Of a stretch of 10,247 nucleotides of DNA, positions 1 through 7,104 are shown piece after piece. Where the stretch lies: the NCBI GenBank assembly GCA_937911795.1, contig CALDPJ010000303.1, positions 1 to 10,247 on the forward strand, in the 5' to 3' direction. The notes under the pieces are model-generated. The model ran no database searches. It worked only from the letters and a program-made list of their open reading frames with translations, and had not been told where the DNA came from. A program made the position numbers and the translations under genes. Source of the DNA: an uncultured Flavobacteriales bacterium. GTDB taxonomy: Bacteria > Bacteroidota > Bacteroidia > Flavobacteriales_D > SKUL01. The stretch's first letter is position 1; each line of letters begins with the position of its first letter.

Positions 1-506
1 GCGTCATTGCCCGCAGGTTGCGAAGTGCCGTTTTTAGTCGGTATATTAAACGCAAACTCAACATCCTCCGGGGGAAGACATCTCTCATCGTCGCAGGTCA
101 TGTAAGTGAGATAACCCGTGACCGTGAATGCTTCGTCTGTTTTGATCTTTATCCGTTGGCGGAAGTTTGCGGAGCCATCGTGAAAATTAAGATCCATATC
201 AAAATTAGGATCGTGCTTGGTGATGTACTCCGGTTCATCGATTTTACCGTCGAGCTTAAAATCTTTGGTCGTCTCAAACGAAAAAGACGTGGCAATCGGA
301 CCTTCGTCATTGGGCAATTCGGTGGCATAAACGTGCCAACCTTCTTCGATGTCTGCTTTTAAAGAAAGTACTGCAAAATCTTCACCGCGCTCCTCTACCG
401 AAAAAGTCCAGGATACGGGATCATAAATCTGAGCAACTGCTCCTGAGGATAAAACAGTAAAAAAGCAAACCAGGATTGAATAAATAGCTGTGATTCTCAC
501 GATCAT
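1..506 (-). CDS. dsbD: Thiol:disulfide interchange protein DsbD, N-terminal part (cut by window edge)
   Basis: DsbD carries electrons from cytoplasmic thioredoxin across the inner membrane to periplasmic thiol proteins. Only the first 168 codons are visible, reading leftwards off the window. They encode a signal peptide (hydrophobic residues about 5-24, likely cut after Ala25 in AVA|Q) and then the periplasmic N-terminal domain. That domain shows the family pattern EEGWHVYA near residues 54-61, the KHDPNFDMDL stretch near 97-106, and the segment MTCDDERCLPP with Cys138 and Cys143. This cysteine pair matches the redox pair of the DsbD alpha domain. The membrane domain and the C-terminal thioredoxin domain would lie outside the window. 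The ATG at 506 is preferred because it directly starts a good signal peptide and follows a promoter-like box by about 20 nt. It lies downstream of tilS on the same strand with a 100-bp gap. The family call is firm; completeness cannot be judged. Confidence 0.87.
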   Translation of the reverse strand, partial: MIVRITAIYSILVCFFTVLSSGAVAQIYDPVSWTFSVEERGEDFAVLSLKADIEEGWHVYATELPNDEGPIATSFSFETTKDFKLDGKIDEPEYITKHDPNFDMDLNFHDGSANFRQRIKIKTDEAFTVTGYLTYMTCDDERCLPPEDVEFAFNIPTKNGTSQPAGND

Positions 507-527
507 CGAAAAGCGTTTTAATGCTGG

Positions 528-535
528 CAAATCTA
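528..535 (-). promoter_or_regulatory. Candidate -7 promoter box for dsbD
   Basis: The minus strand reads TAGATTTG, a match to the Bacteroidota -7 consensus TAnnTTTG, ending 21 nt before the dsbD ATG. This predicts a 5' leader of about 16-18 nt. The nearest TTTG that could act as the -33 element (565-562) is 26 nt upstream, longer than usual, so the promoter call is moderate. Confidence 0.4.
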
Positions 536-543
536 CTGAAATT

Positions 544-561
544 AAAAGAAGGCTTTCTTTT
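544..561. repeat. Short perfect inverted repeat between tilS and dsbD
   Basis: AAAAGAA (544-550) and TTCTTTT (555-561) form a 7-bp perfect stem around the 4-nt loop GGCT. It sits about 45 nt past the tilS stop and just upstream of the dsbD -7 box. On the minus strand its 3' arm is U-rich, so it could be a weak terminator for the pabB-tilS message. The stem has only one G-C pair, so neither a terminator nor an operator role is secure. Confidence 0.35.
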
Positions 562-606
562 CAAAGCAGTCGAAAGGTTGTATTCTCATGATAAAAATTG
601 TGAAAA

Positions 607-1929
607 TCAACTTCCGCCATTCAACGCAATCAAAAGTATGTGTTTGGTTTCACTGGTGATTTTCGCCCATTCCGCAATTCTCCTGCCCACCAGCCACACA
701 ATCCTGCCGCCGGATTCCAGTACCCACTGCTGATCTTTTTCAAACCGGCTCACTTTTTCATCGATCAAAAAATCACTGATCAATTTGCTGCTTTGCATTC
801 CCAGCGGTTGAAATCGGTCTCCCTGTCGCCACAAGCGCAACACCAACGGAAATTCAAGTTTTTCTGAATCTAAAGCGGCCGATTGTTTGCTTTGGGGAAT
901 TTTAAATCCATCCGGTTCAACTTCAGAAATTTCCAGTTTTACAGGCCATTCGAGGTGATTCTGGCCGTTGAAGATTTCAATTTCCACATTTTCTACGGAT
1001 TCTTTTTGCACGGGCCGGATCATCAACTCATCGCGGTTAACCAGCAACTGATGCGAGCGGCTGAAAAACTCTTTTCCGGTGACAGCGATGTCAAGTATGT
1101 CCGATGATTGTGCGGCATTGAACCCAAAAGGCTGCAACCAGAAAAATAAGATCAGATCCGCATACTGGAGCGGCCTAATTTTCTGGTGATGAATTATCGT
1201 ATGTTCCGGGTGCTCTTGATACACTTCCGGATTCTGCGCAGTAATCAGCTCTGTCGCCATCTGTACAAATTGACCGAGCATCAACTGATTTTCAGAAATT
1301 CTGGCTTCGAAATCGGGTTGTAGCGCCGCAAACTGAGGAATTACGTGGTGTCGAATGCGGTTGCGTAAGTATCGATCTCCGGAATTGCTCTCGTCTTCTC
1401 TGTACGGTATGGAGTTAACTTGGGCATACTCCAAAATTTCAGATTTTGTGAATCCCAGCAAGGGACGTATCCGGTGGTTGGTGGCAACCGGAATTCCCGC
1501 CCAGCCCTTTGCACCTGATCCGCGGAGCAGATTGATAAAAAGCGTCTCTGCATTATCCGACGCGTGGTGTGCCGTCACCAGTTTATTCAGTTGTTGTTGG
1601 TTTTGCAATTCCTGAAACCAGTTATATCGCAACTGGCGGGCCTCCTGCTGAACAGATTTTCCTTCTTTCGCGGAATCAAGAGAAAACCGCCGCCGATGGT
1701 GCACCACATTTTGTTGTTTACACCATTGCTCCACCAATTGTGCATCCAGATCAGAGGCCTCTTCGCGCAACTGGAAATTACAATGTGCTGCTTCGAAATA
1801 TACCCCGGTTTTGATCAACAAATGTCCCAGCACCATCGAATCGACACCACCGCTCATCGCAAGCAGCAGGCGGTCGTTTTCCTGAATCAGGTGGTTCTTT
1901 TTAATGAATTGCTGAAATTCACGCCACAT
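607..1929 (-). CDS. tilS: tRNA(Ile)-lysidine synthetase TilS
   Basis: TilS uses ATP to join lysine to C34 of the CAU-anticodon tRNA-Ile, making lysidine so that the tRNA reads AUA and is charged with isoleucine. It is an essential cytoplasmic enzyme. The 440-residue product shows the N-type ATP pyrophosphatase P-loop SGGVDS at residues 26-31, the family motif AHCNFQLR near 48-55, the TAHH...LLRGSG block near 119-139, and YLRNRIRHHVIP near 187-198. The C-terminal TilS domain (about 360-438) contains LWRQGDRFQPLGM. Length and domain order are normal for a full-length TilS. I chose the ATG at 1929 because it leaves an N-terminus typical of the family (MWREFQQFIKKN) and only an 11-nt overlap with the end of pabB. 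An in-frame ATG at 1950 would add seven residues and deepen the overlap to 32 nt. Translational coupling with pabB is likely. Confidence 0.93.
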   Translation of the reverse strand: MWREFQQFIKKNHLIQENDRLLLAMSGGVDSMVLGHLLIKTGVYFEAAHCNFQLREEASDLDAQLVEQWCKQQNVVHHRRRFSLDSAKEGKSVQQEARQLRYNWFQELQNQQQLNKLVTAHHASDNAETLFINLLRGSGAKGWAGIPVATNHRIRPLLGFTKSEILEYAQVNSIPYREDESNSGDRYLRNRIRHHVIPQFAALQPDFEARISENQLMLGQFVQMATELITAQNPEVYQEHPEHTIIHHQKIRPLQYADLILFFWLQPFGFNAAQSSDILDIAVTGKEFFSRSHQLLVNRDELMIRPVQKESVENVEIEIFNGQNHLEWPVKLEISEVEPDGFKIPQSKQSAALDSEKLEFPLVLRLWRQGDRFQPLGMQSSKLISDFLIDEKVSRFEKDQQWVLESGGRIVWLVGRRIAEWAKITSETKHILLIALNGGS

Positions 1930-3202
1930 AATCCGCTGCTTTGGTTGCATTCAACAAGGCTTCGGCCTTTAGCAAACACTCGGTATATTCTTCTTCGGGT
2001 GAGGAAAGACTCGTGATGGCACTGCCCACTTCAAAAGACAGGTTTCCGGTTTGTTTTTCGTACAAAAAACTGCGGATGACCACATTGAAATCGAAATCAC
2101 CATTGGGTTCGAAATAGCCGAAAGATCCGGAATACAAACCACGCTTACAAACTTCGAAGTGATCGATAAATTTCATGGCGTTGACTTTAGGAGCACCGGT
2201 CATACTCCCCATCGGAAAAGTGGCGCGAAAAACATCAGCCAGGGACACTTCCGGCGACAAAGTAGCAGAAACGGTGGAGATCATTTGGTGCACTGTTTTG
2301 AAAGTGTAGATTCCGCATAGTTCTTTTACCTGAACCGATTGCGGTGCTGCAATTTTCGACAAATCATTCCGCACCAGATCGGTAATCATAATATTCTCTG
2401 CACGCTCTTTCGGATTGTTCCGCAACTGTTCTATAAGCAGTTCATCCGTTTCTGCAGTCCCTCTTCTACACGTTCCTTTGATGGGCTGCGAGAAAATTGT
2501 TGCTCCCGATTTTTTAAGAAACCGTTCCGGACTTCCACACATCAATGCGCGATGGGCATCAGAATACAACACTGAGAACGGGGCCTGTGTTTTTTCATTC
2601 ATCTGTTGATACAACTCAGGCACATTCAGACCCGGCGCTGCTGCTTCAAAAGGAATACAATAATTGAGCTCGTAAACATTTCCACGTTGAATCTCCTGCT
2701 GAATCTGTTGCACCGATTTCAGATAATCTGTTTTATCCACCAGTTGATGAAATTCGATGGGTTGAAAAACAATTTTTGCCGGAGGTGTGGTCAATAAATC
2801 CAGCAACCATTCGACTCTTTCTTCGCCGGAAATTTCAGGATAATAATGCAACCGGCACCGATCATCTGACCACTCTATCACGAATTCAGGTCTGAAAAAC
2901 TGAACCAAAGGCCAGGTTTGAAGAGGAGGATTGGCAGAGTGCATGCCTGCAATGATATTATTCTTAAGATCATAATTCAGAAAACCAAAAATCCAGTCGG
3001 ATTGCTGGTGGAAGTAATCCTGAAGAGCCTTCAACGGATCAGCATCTGGCTCTTCCTGTATAAATAATTGATCCAATCTTCCCAATGCCAGCAAAGACCG
3101 GCCATGAGAATCATTGCTGTTGAGATAAGCAACTTGCTCAAATTCGGCCGTTATCTTATTGAGATTTAAATTACCTGCAGAAATGTCGATGGTCGTTCGC
3201 AC
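1919..3202 (-). CDS. pabB: Aminodeoxychorismate synthase component I (PabB)
   Basis: This 427-residue enzyme belongs to the chorismate-binding family and makes 4-amino-4-deoxychorismate from chorismate, the branch to p-aminobenzoate and folate. The chorismate-binding core (about 155-418) shows GNVYELNYC near 174-182, GSPERFL at 223-229, PIKGT at 240-244, FPMGSMTGAPK near 329-339, YSGSFGYF at 357-364 and a GSAI...PEEEY block near 393-406. The lysine in PIKGT (Lys242) is the residue that separates PabB from anthranilate synthase TrpE, which has PIAGT. The less conserved N-terminal part is about 150 residues. A glutamine amidotransferase partner (PabA) is not in the window. The start is GTG at 3202: a stop codon lies in frame at 3214-3212 and the next credible starts are far inside the protein. 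A TAAATTTG box ends 4 nt before this GTG, suggesting a leaderless message. The 3' end overlaps tilS. Confidence 0.92.
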   Translation of the reverse strand: MRTTIDISAGNLNLNKITAEFEQVAYLNSNDSHGRSLLALGRLDQLFIQEEPDADPLKALQDYFHQQSDWIFGFLNYDLKNNIIAGMHSANPPLQTWPLVQFFRPEFVIEWSDDRCRLHYYPEISGEERVEWLLDLLTTPPAKIVFQPIEFHQLVDKTDYLKSVQQIQQEIQRGNVYELNYCIPFEAAAPGLNVPELYQQMNEKTQAPFSVLYSDAHRALMCGSPERFLKKSGATIFSQPIKGTCRRGTAETDELLIEQLRNNPKERAENIMITDLVRNDLSKIAAPQSVQVKELCGIYTFKTVHQMISTVSATLSPEVSLADVFRATFPMGSMTGAPKVNAMKFIDHFEVCKRGLYSGSFGYFEPNGDFDFNVVIRSFLYEKQTGNLSFEVGSAITSLSSPEEEYTECLLKAEALLNATKAADYVA

Positions 3203-3206
3203 ACTG

Positions 3207-3239
3207 CAAATTTAACTGCTCTTACAGATATTGCATCAA
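3207..3239 (-). promoter_or_regulatory. Promoter of pabB-tilS
   Basis: The minus strand carries TTG (3239-3237), a 22-nt spacer and TAAATTTG (3214-3207). This matches the Bacteroidota sigma-A promoter layout of TTG/TTTG at -33 and TAnnTTTG at -7. The -7 box ends 4 nt before the pabB GTG, which puts the predicted transcription start at or next to the start codon. Confidence 0.6.
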
Positions 3240-3280
3240 GAACTATAGTGAATAAAAATCAGGCTATTGATGTAAGATAA

Positions 3281-3314
3281 TTTGAATGGCGTACCGATTA
3301 TTTGATTAAATTTG
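3281..3314 (+). promoter_or_regulatory. Promoter of the T9SS cargo gene
   Basis: TTTG (3281-3284), a 22-nt spacer and TAAATTTG (3307-3314) form a full Bacteroidota-type promoter. It predicts transcription from about 3319 and a 5' leader of about 14 nt to the ATG at 3333. The box covers the in-frame TTG at 3312, which argues against that codon as the translation start. Confidence 0.6.
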
Positions 3315-3332
3315 AATGTTAACCACAAAAAG

Positions 3333-4604
3333 ATGAAAGGTTCAGCACTATTAACCATCCTGCTTTCAGTCTTGTTTGCCTGTGATGTGATGTCTCAAGC
3401 GCGAATCGTTTTTCAAAACAATCCCTACATTGTTATTGAGGACGGAGCCTATCTCGTCATTGATAACCCCAATGCCAACGCCATTACAAATCCGGCTCAG
3501 GGCAATATTGTTTCAGAAGATGAATTCAACTATGTAAAATGGAATATTGGTACGCAAACAGGTTCATACAACGTACCCTTTACTACTGCCAATGATGACA
3601 AAGTTCCTGTTGAGGTAAACATTACAGCTGGAGGGTCAGGTGGATCGTACCCCGGCATTTTGTTTTCAACATATGGAGGTTTGGGTGTTGCATGGGATAG
3701 TTTCGTCAACAGACCCTCACCAGTTATAGCAACCAATGATATTTTTTCGGGTACCCTCGATAACTCACCTTATGTCATTGACCGCTATTGGTTGATGGAT
3801 GTAGAAGGATATGCGACAAAACCGAGTGCTACCTTATCAATAGGTTATGCTGATGAAGAGCATGAGGCAGCAACCAACTCCATTACAGAAGCTTCTTTGG
3901 GTGCACAACGTTATAATTCGACATCAGATCTCTGGGGTGATTATCTACCACAGGGAACTGCTAATACTGTAACCAATATAGTTTCCGGTATTCCGGCTCC
4001 GGCAGCGAATTTCTTTAAAGTATGGACTTTGGTCAGCAATGAAATGCCACTTCCTGTTGAGTTGATTGATCTGGAAGCAAATTGTGAAAACGGATCAGCC
4101 AAAATAAGTTGGTCTACGGCTTCGGAGCACAACAACGATTATTTCCTGATTGAACGTTCGGCAACAGGTGAGCACTGGACAGCTTTAACAACTGTGCCCG
4201 GAAATGGCAACAGCAGCGTTAAGATTAATTACAATGCCATCGATCCGTACCCATTGAGTTCAACTACGTATTATAGAATCCACCAATTCGATTACAATGG
4301 TGATTCGCGTGTTTATGGACCGGTGGCCTCAAATTGTGATGGAATGGATCTCGAAATCGTCAATATCCTGAACAATTATAATTCACATCAACTGCTCATG
4401 GATGTGAGTTCTTCATTCAACAGCGATTTCGATTTGTATGTGATGGATGCTGCGGGACGCGTGCTCATTGCCAGACAAGGGGTTTCCATCAAAAATGGAA
4501 TGAACCAGGTGCAAATCGATAAAAGCAATATGAGTATGGGTATCTACATCATTCAACTCGTGAATGATGAGCACATGTTGACCCGAAAAGTGGCGCTCAA
4601 TTAA
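3333..4604 (+). CDS. Secreted protein with C-terminal T9SS type A sorting domain, function unknown
   Basis: The 423-residue product begins with a signal peptide (MKGSALLTILLSVLFACDVMSQ, shown here as the first 22 residues: hydrophobic core about 5-15, probable cut near Ser21-Gln22). The first ~230 mature residues hold a beta-rich region with repeated VIDNP/IVIEDGAY-type wording seen in Bacteroidota surface proteins; I recognise no catalytic motif. From about residue 240 a fibronectin-III/Ig-like module starts at LPVELIDLEANC and runs through NNDYFLIERS and TTYYRIHQFDYNG. The last ~75 residues, with DAAGRVL, GMNQVQI and MGIYIIQL before a final KVALN, are a Por secretion (type A) sorting domain. 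This domain sends the protein through the outer membrane and is normally removed on export. The ATG at 3333 is preferred over TTG at 3312 because it starts the signal peptide directly and the TTG lies inside the -7 box. The gene stands alone, divergent from pabB and convergent with hemH. Confidence 0.85.
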   Translation: MKGSALLTILLSVLFACDVMSQARIVFQNNPYIVIEDGAYLVIDNPNANAITNPAQGNIVSEDEFNYVKWNIGTQTGSYNVPFTTANDDKVPVEVNITAGGSGGSYPGILFSTYGGLGVAWDSFVNRPSPVIATNDIFSGTLDNSPYVIDRYWLMDVEGYATKPSATLSIGYADEEHEAATNSITEASLGAQRYNSTSDLWGDYLPQGTANTVTNIVSGIPAPAANFFKVWTLVSNEMPLPVELIDLEANCENGSAKISWSTASEHNNDYFLIERSATGEHWTALTTVPGNGNSSVKINYNAIDPYPLSSTTYYRIHQFDYNGDSRVYGPVASNCDGMDLEIVNILNNYNSHQLLMDVSSSFNSDFDLYVMDAAGRVLIARQGVSIKNGMNQVQIDKSNMSMGIYIIQLVNDEHMLTRKVALN

Positions 4605-4635
4605 ACTACTTCTGAAATTTCGCGGAGAAGGCTGA

Positions 4636-5664
4636 TTATTCCAGACCGATAATTTTTGTCAAACCTTCTACCCAATGATTTTCTGCATTGAGGCTCGGCA
4701 CCAGATGTAATTCCTCTCCGCCGTTCTCACGGAATATCTCCAGATACTCGTCCTCTATTTCAATCAACGTTTCGAGGCAATCGGCCACAAAAGCAGGTGA
4801 AAAAACAAGTATTCTTTTGTTGCCTTTTTTGGCGAGATCTTCCACAATTTTATCAGAAAAAGGCTCAATCCAGTTCTTGTCCAGCCGCGACTGAAATGCA
4901 GTCGTTACTTTTTGAGGATCCAATCCGAGTTCCTGAATGAATCTTCTGGTGGTATCAAAACAAGTCGCCTTGTAGCAATATTTATTTTCTGCGTTGATCT
5001 CTACTTCACATTTTTCATCACACCGGCCATTCAAATGTGCCTTATCAACTTGCCGCTGGGGCAAACCGTGGTACGAAAACAAAAAATGATCGTAGCTATC
5101 CAGATCGAATTTCCGTGCATTTTCCGTAAAAGAGAAAATGAATTCATCGCGCTGATAGAATTGTCCTGTGACCCGGATTTCGGGTTGCACGTACCAATTC
5201 TTTACAATCCTGAAAACTTCTTCAACCGTGCTACCGTTCGAGGCCGATGCGTAATGCGGATACAGCGGAACAATAATCAGCTCATCGTATTGATGCTTAT
5301 AAACCTCCTCCAGAACATCCGGTATGGACGGATTTCCATAGCGCATTGCCAGGTGAAAACGAACGAGATTTTCAGGAAACTTTGCCTGCATCTTCTCAAG
5401 CAACTCGTTTCCGTACACGAGCAACGGAGATTCATTATTGCTCCTTTTCCACAGTTCGCGGTAAATGGCTGCAGATTTCGGAGCCCTGAACGGAACAATT
5501 ATAAAATTCACGAGCAGTTTTCGTGATAACCACGGTATATCAATAACCCGGGAATCATTCAGGAACTGAAACAAATATCGTCGGACGTCACCTACTTTCG
5601 GAGAATCCGGAGTGCCGAGATTGATCAATAAAACCCCGGTTGTACGTGGTGGGTGATTGTTCAA
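4636..5664 (-). CDS. hemH: Ferrochelatase HemH with an internal four-cysteine segment
   Basis: Ferrochelatase inserts ferrous iron into a porphyrin in the last or next-to-last step of haem synthesis. The 342-residue protein has the N-terminal signature GVLLINLGTPDSP (10-22), the LYPHYASASNGST region (about 134-146), the catalytic His in FSYHGLP (His199) and the acidic active-site segment DCLETLIEIEDE (about 295-306, Glu298 the likely catalytic acid). Just after the catalytic His lies an insert with Cys215, Cys219, Cys230 and Cys235, a pattern like the internal [2Fe-2S] site known in one bacterial ferrochelatase class. There is no C-terminal cysteine-rich extension. The start is TTG at 5664: it is the only usable start between the lpd stop (5676-5674, same frame) and the conserved N-terminus, and no ATG or GTG is available. 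Only 9 nt separate it from the lpd stop, so it is very likely co-transcribed with lpd and translated by re-initiation. Confidence 0.93.
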   Translation of the reverse strand: MNNHPPRTTGVLLINLGTPDSPKVGDVRRYLFQFLNDSRVIDIPWLSRKLLVNFIIVPFRAPKSAAIYRELWKRSNNESPLLVYGNELLEKMQAKFPENLVRFHLAMRYGNPSIPDVLEEVYKHQYDELIIVPLYPHYASASNGSTVEEVFRIVKNWYVQPEIRVTGQFYQRDEFIFSFTENARKFDLDSYDHFLFSYHGLPQRQVDKAHLNGRCDEKCEVEINAENKYCYKATCFDTTRRFIQELGLDPQKVTTAFQSRLDKNWIEPFSDKIVEDLAKKGNKRILVFSPAFVADCLETLIEIEDEYLEIFRENGGEELHLVPSLNAENHWVEGLTKIIGLE

Positions 5665-5673
5665 AACCTGAAA

Positions 5674-7077
5674 TTACAAATGTATAGCCCGGTCGTCGGT
5701 AGCCATCAGTGCTGCTTCGCGAACCCCTTCGGTATAGGTTGGATGCGCGTGGCTCATTCTTGCGATATCCTCGGCAGACGCCCGGAATTCCATGGCTACA
5801 ACAGCTTCGGCAATGATGTCCGCAACGCGTGGACCGATCATGTGCACACCCAGCACCTCATCGGTTTTGGTGTCGGCCAGAATTTTAATGAAACCGTCGG
5901 TATCCATACTGGCTCTTGCTCTTCCGAGTGCTTTTACAGGAAATTTACCTACTTTAAATTCAATACCGGCTTCTTTTAATTGTTCCTCCGTTCTGCCAAC
6001 TGCAGCCACTTCGGGCCAGGTATACACCACCGATGGAATCAGGTTGTAATCGATGTGCGGCTTTTGGCCGGCGATTACTTCTGCCACAAATACACCCTCG
6101 TCTTCGGCCTTGTGCGCCAGCATTGCTCCGCGAACGACATCGCCAATGGCATAGATATTTTCAACATTGGTTCGCAGATGTTCATCCACCTCTATCCGAC
6201 CGGCTTTGTCCATTTTCAATCCGACTTTATCTGCCTGTAATCCGTCGGTGTATGGCTTTCGGCCAACAGACACCAAACAGTAATCTCCGGTGAAGGTGAC
6301 TTCCTCACCCTTCGAATTATCGGCTTTTACTGTTACTGTTTTTCCTTTGGCAGAAACGGTTTTAACCTTGTGCTTGAAATTAAACTTAAAACCTTCCTTT
6401 TTCAGCACTTTCTGTAATTCTTTACCCAGCGCCCGATCCATAGTTGGAATCAATGAGTCGGTAAATTCAATCACTGTAACTGCCGACCCGAGCCGGGCAT
6501 ATACCGATCCGAGCTCGAGACCAATCACCCCTCCGCCGATAATCATCAGTTCTTTCGGAATTTCTTTGAGTTCCAGGGCTTCTGTACTGGTGATGATTCG
6601 TTTTTTATCGGGTTCCATTCCCGGAAAATAATTCGGTTTGGACCCGGTAGCAATAATGATGTTTTTTGCACCAATCTTTTTTGATTTACCAGACTCCGGT
6701 TTTACTTCGATTGTGTTTTTATCTACGAAAGAACCCACGCCTTGCAGAACATCCACCTTGTTCTTTTTCATCAGGTAATCAATTCCCGACACGTTTTGCT
6801 TCACAACATCTGCTTTGCGGGCAATCATCTGTTTCAGGTTTACCGAAAAACCATCTGAATCAATACCGTGTTCCTTGAACTGGTGAACAGCTTTAAAGTA
6901 ATGCTCCGAAGAATCGAGCAATGCTTTTGAAGGAATACAGCCAACATTCAGACAGGTGCCTCCGAGGGTATTATACTTTTCGATAATGGCTGTTTTCATT
7001 CCCAGTTGTGCACAGCGAATGGCTGCTACATAGCCTCCGGGGCCCGAACCGATGATGGCAACATCGTATTGATCCAT
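5674..7077 (-). CDS. lpd: Dihydrolipoyl dehydrogenase (E3 component)
   Basis: This flavoprotein reoxidises the dihydrolipoyl groups of 2-oxoacid dehydrogenase complexes and of the glycine cleavage system, passing electrons to NAD+. The 467-residue product has the full class I disulfide oxidoreductase layout. It shows the FAD-binding GSGPGG (10-15), the redox disulfide in CLNVGC (Cys42 and Cys47), the NAD-binding GGGVIG (181-186), the second FAD motif YAIGDV (about 309-314), and the C-terminal interface motif HAHPTYTE (443-450) with catalytic His445 and Glu450. It ends RAIHL, close to the usual E3 C-terminus. The ATG at 7077 gives the standard N-terminus MDQYDVAIIG. A TTG at 7107 would add ten residues but falls inside a promoter -7 box, so it is rejected. 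No E1 or E2 genes are nearby, so it may serve several complexes. hemH follows 9 nt after its stop. Confidence 0.96.
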   Translation of the reverse strand: MDQYDVAIIGSGPGGYVAAIRCAQLGMKTAIIEKYNTLGGTCLNVGCIPSKALLDSSEHYFKAVHQFKEHGIDSDGFSVNLKQMIARKADVVKQNVSGIDYLMKKNKVDVLQGVGSFVDKNTIEVKPESGKSKKIGAKNIIIATGSKPNYFPGMEPDKKRIITSTEALELKEIPKELMIIGGGVIGLELGSVYARLGSAVTVIEFTDSLIPTMDRALGKELQKVLKKEGFKFNFKHKVKTVSAKGKTVTVKADNSKGEEVTFTGDYCLVSVGRKPYTDGLQADKVGLKMDKAGRIEVDEHLRTNVENIYAIGDVVRGAMLAHKAEDEGVFVAEVIAGQKPHIDYNLIPSVVYTWPEVAAVGRTEEQLKEAGIEFKVGKFPVKALGRARASMDTDGFIKILADTKTDEVLGVHMIGPRVADIIAEAVVAMEFRASAEDIARMSHAHPTYTEGVREAALMATDDRAIHL

Positions 7078-7104
7078 AGTTTTTTTATTCTTGAATTGAA
7101 GGTG

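Noticed and set aside
18..362. Long plus-strand open frames opposite dsbD, tilS, hemH, lpd and SulP.
   Set aside because: They lie antisense to well-supported genes, have no family motifs, and show irregular composition, so they are shadows of the real coding strand.
3221..3276. Imperfect dyad CTTACA...TGTAAG with CATCAA...TTGATG inside the pabB/T9SS cargo intergenic region.
   Set aside because: The two pairs overlap in the right arm and cannot form together, and the arms are 6 bp each at long distance, which is expected by chance.
3333..3398. Lipobox-like LFAC in the signal peptide of the T9SS cargo protein.
   Set aside because: Phe at the -2 position is poor for a lipobox, the sequence continues with a normal signal peptidase I site, and the protein carries a T9SS sorting domain.
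4605..4635. Possible bidirectional terminator between the convergent T9SS cargo gene and hemH (CTTCT at 4609-4613, AGAAG at 4626-4630).
   Set aside because: The stem is only 5 bp with a 12-nt loop and has no T-run on either side. The 31-bp gap may simply hold overlapping transcript ends.
5677..5684. TACATTTG on the minus strand at the end of lpd, matching TAnnTTTG just upstream of the hemH start.
   Set aside because: No TTG or TTTG lies at a usable distance upstream, the box is within lpd coding sequence, and the 9-nt gap favours co-transcription. A weak internal promoter cannot be excluded.
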